This document shows positions 24,341 to 34,511 of a stretch of DNA of 64,000 nucleotides, in pieces. The notes beneath the pieces were generated by a model, which had not been told where the DNA came from, did no database searches, and saw only the letters and a program-made list of their open reading frames with translations. How positions within the stretch are numbered: position 1 is the first letter of the stretch; every line of letters starts with the position of its first letter. The stretch comes from Dama dama (lineage: Eukaryota > Chordata > Mammalia > Artiodactyla > Cervidae). Both the position numbers and the translations under genes were made by a program. The stretch is taken from positions 992,001 to 1,056,000 of the forward strand of contig NW_026870963.1 of NCBI RefSeq assembly GCF_033118175.1, read 5' to 3'.

Positions 24341-24369
24341 GAAATATAGGAGGAGCATGAAGCCGTGTT
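24341..24369 (+). repeat. Subunit type 4 (29 bp) of the satellite unit
   Basis: Diagnostic bases of the consensus are g1, t7, g9, g12, a17, g19, g22, c23 and g27, with one extra t at the end that makes it 29 bp. It differs from subunit 3 at four positions (1, 9, 22, 27). The core aggaggagcatg looks by chance like a bacterial ribosome-binding site before ATG. The tail agcggtgtt carries the second CpG of the unit; this copy reads ccg there. Confidence 0.9.
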
Positions 24370-25068
24370 CAAAAACATGAACAGCATGAAAAGGTGTGAA
24401 AAATATGAAGAGCTTCAAAACGTGTTAAAAAAAGAGGAGCATGAAACGGCCCTAAAAATAGAAGGAGCATGAAACGGTCTGAAAAATAGGAGGAGCAAAA
24501 ATCGGTGTTGAAAACATGAAGAGCATGAAATGGTGTGAAAAATATGAAGAGCTTCAAAAGGTAACAAAAATATGAGGAGCATGAAACGTTCTGAAAAATA
24601 GGAGGAGCAAAAAGCCGTTTTGAAAAACATGAAGAGCCTGAAAAGGTGTGAAATATATGAAGAGCTTCAAAACTTGTCAAATATGAGTAAAATGAAACGG
24701 TCTGAAAATTAGGAGGAGCATGAAGCGGTGTTGAAAAACATGAAGTGCCTGAAAAGGTGTGAAATATATGAAGAGCTTCAAAACGTGTCAAATATGAGGA
24801 GCATGAAACGGTCTGAAAAATAGGAGGAGCATGAAGCCGTGTTCAAAAACATGAAGAGCCTGAAAAGGTGTGAATAATATGAAGAGCTTCAAAGTTGTGA
24901 AATATATGAAGAGCTTCAAAAGGTGTCAAAAATATGAGAATCATGAAACGGTCTGAAAAATAGGAGGAGCATGAAGCGGTGTTGAAAAACATGATGAGCT
25001 TGAAAAGGTGTCAAAAATAGGAAGAGCTTGAAAACATGTCAAAAATATGAGGAGCATGAAACGGTCTC

Positions 25069-27137
25069 AAAAATAGGAGGAGCATGAAATGCTGTTGAAA
25101 AACATGAAGTGCATGAAAAGGTGAGAAAAAAATGAAGATATGCAAAAGGTGTCAAAAATATGAGGAGCATGAAACGGTCTGAAAAATAGGAGGAGCATGC
25201 AATGGTGTTGAAAATCATGAAGAGCCTGAAAAGGTGTGAAAAATATGAAGAGCTTCAAAAGGTGTCAAAAATATGAGGAGCATGAAACGGTCTGAAAAAT
25301 AGGAGGAGCATGAGCCATGTTCAAAAACATGAAGAGCCTGAAAAGGTGTGAAAAATATGAAGAGCTTCAAAAGGTGTCAAAACTATGAGGAGCATGAAAG
25401 GGTCTGAAAAATAGGAGGAGCATGAAATGCTGTTGAAAAACATGAAGAGCCTGAAAAGGTCTGAAAAATAGGAAGAGCTTCAAAAGGTGTGAAATATATG
25501 AGGAGCATGAAACGGTCTGAAAAATAGGAGAAGCATGAAGCTGTGTTCAAAAACATGAGAACCAGAAAAGTGGTGAAAAATATGAAGAGCTTCAAATGGT
25601 GTGAAATATATGCGGAGCATGAAACGGTCTGAAAAATAGGAAAATAGGAGGATCATGAAGCGGTGTTCAAAACATGAAGAGACTGAAAAGGTGTGAAAAA
25701 TATGAAGAGCTTCAAAAGGTGTCAAAATTATGAGTAGCATGAAAAGGTCTGCCAAAAAGTAGGAGCATGAAGTGGTGTTGAAAAACATGAAGAGCCAGAA
25801 AAAGTGTGAAAAATATGAAGAGCTGCAAAAGGTGTCAAAATTATTAAGAGCATTAAACGTTCTAAACATAGGAGGAGCATTAAGTGGTGTTTAAAAATAT
25901 GAAGAGCCAGAAAAGGTGTGAAAAATATGAAGAGCTGCAAAAGATGTGAAAAATATGAGAAGCATGGAACGTTCTGAAAAATAGGAGGAGCATGAAACGA
26001 TGTTCATAAACCTGAAGAGCCTGAAAATCTGTGAAATATATGAAGAGCTTCAAAAGGTGTCAAAATGTGAGGAGCATGAAACGGTCTGAAAAATATGAAG
26101 AGTTTCAATAGTTGTCAAAATATGAGGAGCATGAAATGGTGTTCAAAAACATGAAGAGCCTGAAAAGGTGTTAAAAATATGAAGAACTTCAAAAGGTGTC
26201 AAAAATATGAGGAGCATGAAACGGTCTGAAAAATAGGAGGAGCATGTAGTGGTGTTCAAAAACATGAAGAGCCTTTAAAGTTGTGAAAAATATGAAGAGC
26301 TTTAAAGTTGTGAAAATAATGAGGAGCATGAAGCCGTCTGAAAAAATAGCAGGAGCATGACACGGTGTTGAAAAATATGAAGAGCCTTAAAATGTGTGAA
26401 AAATATGAAGAGCTTTAAAGGTGTGAAAAATATGAGGAGCATGAAACCGTCTGAAAAATAGGACGAGCATGACACGGTGTTGAAAAACATGAAGATCATG
26501 AAAAGATGTGAAAAATATGAAGAGATTCAAAAGCTGTCAAAAATATGAGGTGCCTGAAATGGTCTGAGAAATAGGAGGAGCATGAAGTTGTGTTCAAAAA
26601 CATGAGAACCAGAAAAGGTGTGAAAAATACGAAGAGCTTCAAAAGGTGTGAAATATATGCTGAGCATGAAACGGTCTGAAAAATAGGAGGATCATGAAGC
26701 GGTGTTCAAAACATGAAGAGACTGAAAAGGTGTGAAAAATATGAAGAGCTTCAAAGGTGTCAAGATTATGAGGAGCATTATACGTTCTAAACATAGGAGG
26801 AGCATGAAGTGGTGTTGAAAAATATGAAGAGCCAGAAAAAGTGTGAAAAATATGAAGAGGTTCACAAGGAGTCAAAAATATGAGGAGCATGAAACGGTCT
26901 AAAAAATAGGAGGAGGTGAAGCGGTGTTGAAAAACGTGAAGAGCCTGTAAAGGAATGAAATAAATGAAGAGCTTCAAAAGGTGTGAGAAATATGAAGAGC
27001 TTCAACAGGTGTCAAAAATGAGATGAGCATGAAATGGTCTGAAAAACAGGAGGAGCATGAAGTGGTGTTGATAAACATGAAGAGACTGAAAAGTTGTGAA
27101 ATATATGAAGAGCTTCAAAAGGTGTCAAAAATATGAG
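25069..27137 (+). repeat. Block C right part, copy 1
   Basis: These 2,069 bases recur at 32,443-34,511 with a constant offset of 7,374. The edges are sharp: c at 25,068 against a at 32,442, and t at 27,138 against g at 34,512. The stretch includes block G copy 2 (25,390-25,640) and a unit with a duplicated gaaaatagg (about 25,637-25,650). No gene is seen. Confidence 0.91.
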
Positions 27138-27641
27138 TAGTATGAAATGGTCTGAAAAAGAAGAGGAGCATGAAGGGGCGTTCAAAAACATGAAGAGCCT
27201 GAAAAGGTGTGAAAAATATGAAGAGATTCAAAAGGTGTCAAAAATATGAGAAGTATGTAACCTTCTGAAAAATAGGAGGACCATGAAGCGATTTTGAAAA
27301 ACATGAAGAACCTGAAAACGTGTGAAAAATATGAAGAGCTACGAAAGGTGTCAAAAATATGAGGAGCATGAAACGGTCTGAAAAATAGGAGGAGCCTAAA
27401 GCGGTGTTGAAAAACATGAAGAGACTGAAAATGAGTGAAAAATATGAAGAGCTTCAAAAGGTGTCAAAAACATGAGGAGCATGAAACGGTCTGAAAAATA
27501 GAAGGAGCATGAAGCGGTGTTCAAAGACATGAAGAGCCTGAAAAGTTGTGAAAAATATGAAGAGCTTCAAAAGGTGTGAAATACATGAGGAGCATGAAAC
27601 ATTCTGAAATATAGGAGGAGCATGAAAAGGTGTTGAAAAAC
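27138..27641 (+). repeat. Linker of satellite units between the two C copies
   Basis: About four and a half ordinary units not shared with the C copies as a block. They resemble zone 1 units. The right junction to C copy 2 lies inside a subunit at catgaagagcttc (27,641-27,653), where a type 1 front joins a type 2 tail, so it looks like an exchange between homologous subunits. Confidence 0.75.
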
Positions 27642-30600
27642 ATGAAGAGCTTCAAAAGGTGTGAAAAATATGAGGAGCATGATACGGTCTGAAAAATAGG
27701 AGGAGCATGAAGCTGTGTTCAAAAACATGAAGAGCCTGAAAAGTTGTGAAAAATATGAAAAGCTTCTAAAGGTGTCAAAAATGAGATGAGCATGAAACGG
27801 TCTGAAAAATAGGAGGAGCATGAAGCGATGTTCAAAAACATGAAGAGCCTGAAAAGTTGTGAAAAATATGAAAGGCTTCAAAAGGTGAGAAAAATATGAG
27901 GAGCATGAAACGGCCTGAAAAATCGGAGGAGCATGAAGTGGTGTTGAAAAACATGAAGAGCCTGAAAATGTGTGAAAAATATGAAGAGCTTCAAAAGGTG
28001 TCAAAAATATGAGGAGCATGAAACGGTCTGAAAAATTGGAGGAGCATGAAGCGGTGTTGAAAAATATGAAGAGCCTTAAAAGGTGTGAAAAATATGAAGA
28101 GCTTCAAAAGGTGTCAAAAATATGAGGAGCATGAAACCTTCTGAAAAATAGGAGGAGCATGAAGCGGTGTTGAAAAACATGAAGAGCCTGAAAATGTTTG
28201 AAAAATATGAAGAGCGTCAAAACGTGTCAAAAATATGAGGAGCATGAAACGGTCTGAAAAATATGAGCAGCATGAAGCGGTGTTGAAAAACATGAAGAGC
28301 CTGAAAAGGTGTAAAATATATGAAGAGCTTCAAAAGGTGTCAAAAATATGAGAAGCATGAAACGGTCTGAAAAATAGGAGGAGCATGAGGCGGTGTTGAA
28401 AAACATGAAGAGCCAGAAAACGTGTGAAAAATATGAAGAACTTCAAAAGTTGTGAAAAATATGAAGAGCTTCAAAACGTCGCAAAAATGAGATGAACATG
28501 AAACGGTCTGAAAAATAGGAGGAGCATGAAGTGTTGTTTAAAAGCATGAAGAGCCTGAAAAGGTGTGAAATATATGAAAAGCTTCAAAAGGTGTGAAAAA
28601 AAAAAGAAGAGCTTCAAAAGGTGTCAAAAATATGAGGAGCATGAAACTGTCTGAAAAATAGGAGGAGCATGAAACGGTGTTCAAATACATGAAGAGCCTA
28701 AAAAGGTGTGAAAAATATGAAGAGCTTCAAAAGGTGTGAAAGTATGAAGACCTGCAAAAGGTGTAAAAATCGATGAGCATGAAATGATCTGAAAATTAGG
28801 AGCAGCACGAAGCGGTGTTGAAAAACATGAAGAGCCTGAAAACGTGTAAAATATATGAAGAGTTTCAAAAGATATGAAAATTATGAACAGCTTCAAAATG
28901 TGTCAAAAATGAGATGAGCATGAAGCAGTCTGAAAAAAAGAGGAGCATGAAATGGTGTTGAAAAACATGAAGAGCCTGAAAAGGTGTGAAATATATGAAG
29001 AATTTCAAAAGATGTCAAAAATATGAGGAGCATGAAACGGTCTGAAAAATAGGAGGAGCATGAAGCTGTGTTCAAAAACTTGAGAGCCTGAAAATGTGTG
29101 AAATATATGAAGAGTTTTAAAAGGTGTGAAAAATACGAGGAGCATAAAACGGTCTGAAAAATAGTAGGAGCATGAAGCGGTGATGAAAAATATGAAGAGC
29201 CTGAAAAGGTGTGAAAAATATGAAGAGCTTCAAATAGTTTGAAAAATAGGAGGAGCATATAGCGGTGTTCAAAAACATGAAGAGCTTGAAAAGGTGTGAC
29301 AAATATGATGAGCTTCAAAAGGTTTGAAAAATAGGAGGAGCATGAAGCGGTGTTCAAAAACATGAAGAGCCTGAAAAGTTGTGAAAAATATGAAGAGCTT
29401 CAAAAGGTGTCAAAAATGAGATGAGCATGAAACGGTCTGAAAAATAGGAGGAGCATGAAGCGATGTTCAAAAACATGAAGAGCCTGAACAGGTGTGAAAA
29501 ATATGAAGAGCTTCAAAAGGTGTCAAAAATGAGATGAGCATGAAACGGTCTGAAAAGTAGGAGGAGCATGAGGCGGTGTTGAAAAACATGAAGAGCCTGA
29601 AAACGTGTGAAAAATATGAAGAGCTTCAAAAGGGAAGAATGATATTAAGAGCTTGAATAGGAGTCAAAAAGAGATGAGCATGAAATGTTCTGAAAAATAG
29701 GAGGAGCATGAAGTGGTGTTCAAAAAAATGAAGAGACAGAAAAGGTTTGAAATATATGAAGAGCTTCAAAAGGTGTCAAAAATATGAGGAGCATGAAACG
29801 GTCTGAAAAATAGGAGGAGCATGACGTGGTGGTGAAAAACATGAAGAGCCTGAAAAGGTGTGAAATATATGAAGAGCTTCAAAGTTGTGAAATATATGAA
29901 GAGCTTCAAAAGGTGTCAAAATATGAGAATCATGAAACGGTCTGAAAAATAGGAGGAGCATGAAGCGGTGTTGAAAAACATGATGAGCTTGAAAAGGTGT
30001 CAAAAATAGGAAGAGCTTGAAAACATGTCAAAAATATGAGGAGCATGAAACGGTCTCAAAAATAGGAGGAGCATGAAGTGGTGTTGAAAAACATGAAGAG
30101 CCTGAAAAGGTGTGAAAAATATGAAGAGCTTCAAAAGGTGTCAAAAATATGAGGAGCATGAAACGGTCTGAAATATAGGAGGAGCATGAAGCCGTGTTCA
30201 AAAACATGAACAGCATGAAAAGGTGTGAAAAATATGAAGAGCTTCAAAACGTGTTAAAAAAAGAGGAGCATGAAACGGCCCTAAAAATAGAAGGAGCATG
30301 AAACGGTCTGAAAAATAGGAGGAGCAAAAATCGGTGTTGAAAACATGAAGAGCATGAAATGGTGTGAAAAATATGAAGAGCTTCAAAAGGTAACAAAAAT
30401 ATGAGGAGCATGAAACGTTCTGAAAAATAGGAGGAGCAAAAAGCCGTTTTGAAAAACATGAAGAGCCTGAAAAGGTGTGAAATATATGAAGAGCTTCAAA
30501 ACTTGTCAAATATGAGTAAAATGAAACGGTCTGAAAATTAGGAGGAGCATGAAGCGGTGTTGAAAAACATGAAGTGCCTGAAAAGGTGTGAAATATATGA

Positions 30601-30917
30601 AGAGCTTCAAAACGTGTCAAATATGAGGAGCATGAAACGGTCTGAAAAATAGGAGGAGCATGAAGCCGTGTTCAAAAACATGAAGAGCCTGAAAAGGTGT
30701 GAATAATATGAAGAGCTTCAAAGTTGTGAAATATATGAAGAGCTTCAAAAGGTGTCAAAAATATGAGAATCATGAAACGGTCTGAAAAATAGGAGGAGCA
30801 TGAAGCGGTGTTGAAAAACATGATGAGCTTGAAAAGGTGTCAAAAATAGGAAGAGCTTGAAAACATGTCAAAAATATGAGGAGCATGAAACGGTCTCAAA
30901 AATAGGAGGAGCATGAA
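27642..30917 (+). repeat. Block C left part, copy 2
   Basis: Second copy of 21,813-25,088, offset 5,829. It is followed not by the right part of C but by a further 1.5 kb of rearranged C pieces, so copy 2 of the whole block is longer (27,642-34,511) than copy 1 (21,813-27,137). Confidence 0.92.
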
Positions 30918-31543
30918 GTGGTGTTGAAAAACATGAAGAGCCTGAAAAGGTGTGAAAAATATGAAGAGCTTCAAAATGTGTCAAAAATATGAGGAGCATG
31001 AAACGGTCTGAAATATAGGAGGAGCATGAAGCCGTGTTCAAAAACATGAACAGCATGAAAAGGTGTGAAAAATATGAAGAGCTTCAAAACGTGTTAAAAA
31101 AAGAGGAGCATGAAACGGCCCTAAAAATAGAAGGAGCATGAAACGGTCTGAAAAATAGGAGGAGCAAGAATCGGTGTTGAAAACATGAAGAGCATGAAAT
31201 GGTGTGAAAAATATGAAGAGCTTCAAAAGGTAACAAAAATATGAGGAGCATGAAACGTTCTGAAAAATAGGAGGAGCATAAAGCCCTTTTGAAAAACATG
31301 AAGAGCCTGAAAAGGTGTGAAATATATGAAGAGCTTCAAAACTTGTCAAATATGAGTAAAATGAAACGGTCTGAAAATTAGGAGGAGCATGAAGCGGTGT
31401 TGAAAAACATGAAGTGCCTGAAAAGGTGTGAAATATATGAAGAGCTTCAAAACGTGTCAAATATGAGGAGCATGAAACGGTCTGAAAAATAGGAGGAGCA
31501 TGAAGCCGTGTTCAAAAACATGAAGAGCCTGAAAAGGTGTGAA
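29880..31543 (+). repeat. 840-bp tandem duplication inside C copy 2
   Basis: Bases about 29,880-30,703 are repeated at about 30,719-31,543, with an offset of 839 before and 840 after a one-base difference in an A run near 30,759. The two copies differ at a few bases: agcaaaaat against agcaagaat near 30,324 and 31,164, and gagcaaaaagccg against gagcataaagccc near 30,433 and 31,273. Copy 1 of block C has this segment once, at 24,051-24,874. Confidence 0.88.
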
Positions 31544-31626
31544 AAATATGAAGAGCTTCAAAAGCTGTCAAAAATATGAGGAGAATGAAAGGGTCTGAAA
31601 CCTAGGAGGAGCATGAAGCGGTGTTG
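31544..31626 (+). repeat. Short satellite insert with zone 1 affinity
   Basis: This piece of C copy 2 has no counterpart in C copy 1. It contains gaaagggtctgaaacctagg, a combination seen otherwise only near 6,440-6,460. Satellite sequence only. Confidence 0.7.
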
Positions 31627-32380
31627 AAAAACATGAAGAGCCTGAAAAGTTGTGAAAAATATGAAGAGCTTCAAAAGGTGTCAAAAATGAGATGAGCATG
31701 AAACGGTCTGAAAAATAGGAGGAGCATGAAGCGATGTTCAAAAACATGAAGAGCCTGAACAGGTGTGAAAAATATGAAGAGCTTCAAAAGGTGTCAAAAA
31801 TGAGATGAGCATGAAACGGTCTGAAAAGTAGGAGGAGCATGAGGCGGTGTTGAAAAACATGAAGAGCCTGAAAACGTGTGAAAAATATGAAGAGCTTCAA
31901 AAGGGAAGAATGATATTAAGAGCTTGAATAGGAGTCAAAAAGAGATGAGCATGAAATGTTCTGAAAAATAGGAGGAGCATGAAGTGGTGTTCAAAAAAAT
32001 GAAGAGACAGAAAAGGTTTGAAATATATGAAGAGCTTCAAAAGGTGTCAAAAATATGAGGAGCATGAAACGGTCTGAAAAATAGGAGGAGCATGACGTGG
32101 TGGTGAAAAACATGAAGAGCCTGAAAAGGTGTGAAATATATGAAGAGCTTCAAAGTTGTGAAATATATGAAGAGCTTCAAAAGGTGTCAAAAATATGAGA
32201 ATCATGAAACGGTCTGAAAAATAGGAGGAGCATGAAGCGGTGTTGAAAAACATGATGAGCTTGAAAAGGTGTCAAAAATAGGAAGAGCTTGAAAACATGT
32301 CAAAAATATGAGGAGCATGAAACGGTCTCAAAAATAGGAGGAGCATGAAGTGGTGTTGAAAAACATGAAGAGCCTGAAAA
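31627..32380 (+). repeat. Third copy of an internal C segment
   Basis: It matches 23,527-24,279 at offset 8,100, changing to 8,101 after one extra A near 32,190, and it also matches 29,356-30,108. It carries the landmark agggaagaatgatattaag at about 31,903. It ends at 32,381, where c replaces g in aaaacgtgtg. Confidence 0.88.
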
Positions 32381-32442
32381 CGTGTGAAAAATATGAAAAG
32401 CTACAAAAGGTGTCAAAAATATGAGGAGCACGAAACGGTCTA
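32381..32442 (+). repeat. Junction satellite sequence within C copy 2
   Basis: About two subunits with gaaaagctacaaaagg and gagcacgaaacggtcta. It joins the third internal copy to the right part of C. Satellite sequence only. Confidence 0.65.
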
Positions 32443-34511
32443 AAAAATAGGAGGAGCATGAAATGCTGTTGAAAAACATGAAGTGCATGAAAAGGTGAGA
32501 AAAAAATGAAGATATGCAAAAGGTGTCAAAAATATGAGGAGCATGAAACGGTCTGAAAAATAGGAGGAGCATGCAATGGTGTTGAAAATCATGAAGAGCC
32601 TGAAAAGGTGTGAAAAATATGAAGAGCTTCAAAAGGTGTCAAAAATATGAGGAGCATGAAACGGTCTGAAAAATAGGAGGAGCATGAGCCATGTTCAAAA
32701 ACATGAAGAGCCTGAAAAGGTGTGAAAAATATGAAGAGCTTCAAAAGGTGTCAAAACTATGAGGAGCATGAAAGGGTCTGAAAAATAGGAGGAGCATGAA
32801 ATGCTGTTGAAAAACATGAAGAGCCTGAAAAGGTCTGAAAAATAGGAAGAGCTTCAAAAGGTGTGAAATATATGAGGAGCATGAAACGGTCTGAAAAATA
32901 GGAGAAGCATGAAGCTGTGTTCAAAAACATGAGAACCAGAAAAGTGGTGAAAAATATGAAGAGCTTCAAATGGTGTGAAATATATGCGGAGCATGAAACG
33001 GTCTGAAAAATAGGAAAATAGGAGGATCATGAAGCGGTGTTCAAAACATGAAGAGACTGAAAAGGTGTGAAAAATATGAAGAGCTTCAAAAGGTGTCAAA
33101 ATTATGAGTAGCATGAAAAGGTCTGCCAAAAAGTAGGAGCATGAAGTGGTGTTGAAAAACATGAAGAGCCAGAAAAAGTGTGAAAAATATGAAGAGCTGC
33201 AAAAGGTGTCAAAATTATTAAGAGCATTAAACGTTCTAAACATAGGAGGAGCATTAAGTGGTGTTTAAAAATATGAAGAGCCAGAAAAGGTGTGAAAAAT
33301 ATGAAGAGCTGCAAAAGATGTGAAAAATATGAGAAGCATGGAACGTTCTGAAAAATAGGAGGAGCATGAAACGATGTTCATAAACCTGAAGAGCCTGAAA
33401 ATCTGTGAAATATATGAAGAGCTTCAAAAGGTGTCAAAATGTGAGGAGCATGAAACGGTCTGAAAAATATGAAGAGTTTCAATAGTTGTCAAAATATGAG
33501 GAGCATGAAATGGTGTTCAAAAACATGAAGAGCCTGAAAAGGTGTTAAAAATATGAAGAACTTCAAAAGGTGTCAAAAATATGAGGAGCATGAAACGGTC
33601 TGAAAAATAGGAGGAGCATGTAGTGGTGTTCAAAAACATGAAGAGCCTTTAAAGTTGTGAAAAATATGAAGAGCTTTAAAGTTGTGAAAATAATGAGGAG
33701 CATGAAGCCGTCTGAAAAAATAGCAGGAGCATGACACGGTGTTGAAAAATATGAAGAGCCTTAAAATGTGTGAAAAATATGAAGAGCTTTAAAGGTGTGA
33801 AAAATATGAGGAGCATGAAACCGTCTGAAAAATAGGACGAGCATGACACGGTGTTGAAAAACATGAAGATCATGAAAAGATGTGAAAAATATGAAGAGAT
33901 TCAAAAGCTGTCAAAAATATGAGGTGCCTGAAATGGTCTGAGAAATAGGAGGAGCATGAAGTTGTGTTCAAAAACATGAGAACCAGAAAAGGTGTGAAAA
34001 ATACGAAGAGCTTCAAAAGGTGTGAAATATATGCTGAGCATGAAACGGTCTGAAAAATAGGAGGATCATGAAGCGGTGTTCAAAACATGAAGAGACTGAA
34101 AAGGTGTGAAAAATATGAAGAGCTTCAAAGGTGTCAAGATTATGAGGAGCATTATACGTTCTAAACATAGGAGGAGCATGAAGTGGTGTTGAAAAATATG
34201 AAGAGCCAGAAAAAGTGTGAAAAATATGAAGAGGTTCACAAGGAGTCAAAAATATGAGGAGCATGAAACGGTCTAAAAAATAGGAGGAGGTGAAGCGGTG
34301 TTGAAAAACGTGAAGAGCCTGTAAAGGAATGAAATAAATGAAGAGCTTCAAAAGGTGTGAGAAATATGAAGAGCTTCAACAGGTGTCAAAAATGAGATGA
34401 GCATGAAATGGTCTGAAAAACAGGAGGAGCATGAAGTGGTGTTGATAAACATGAAGAGACTGAAAAGTTGTGAAATATATGAAGAGCTTCAAAAGGTGTC
34501 AAAAATATGAG
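32443..34511 (+). repeat. Block C right part, copy 2
   Basis: Second copy of 25,069-27,137, offset 7,374. I saw no difference in the stretches I compared. Its last bases overlap the start of the D family at about 34,484, because the junction falls inside shared consensus sequence. Confidence 0.91.

Larger units (their letters stand above)
24257..24369 (+). repeat. Representative near-consensus 113-bp unit
   Basis: This unit differs from my hand-made consensus at only two positions (an A to T in the A tract of subunit 4, and a G to C in its tail). Its four subunits are 24,257-24,284, 24,285-24,312, 24,313-24,340 and 24,341-24,369. The core of subunit 2 contains AGCT, and subunits 1 and 2 both contain GAAGAGC. 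A digest at AGCT should therefore give a ladder near 113 bp from such units. The consensus carries two CpGs per unit, in the tails of subunits 3 and 4. Confidence 0.93.
21813..25088 (+). repeat. Block C left part, copy 1
   Basis: These 3,276 bases recur at 27,642-30,917 with a constant offset of 5,829. In the stretches I compared base by base I saw no difference. The left edge is near 21,813, where the flanks stop matching. The right edge is at 25,088, where copy 1 continues gaaatgctg and copy 2 gaagtggtg. It contains block F copy 2 (22,681-22,990) and the odd unit at 23,803-23,850. Confidence 0.92.

Noticed and set aside
24341..24369. AGGAGG three bases before ATG in most units, like a bacterial ribosome-binding site.
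   Set aside because: The frame after this ATG closes within a few tens of codons in nearly every unit, and the array has no bacterial feature. It is a chance property of subunit 4.
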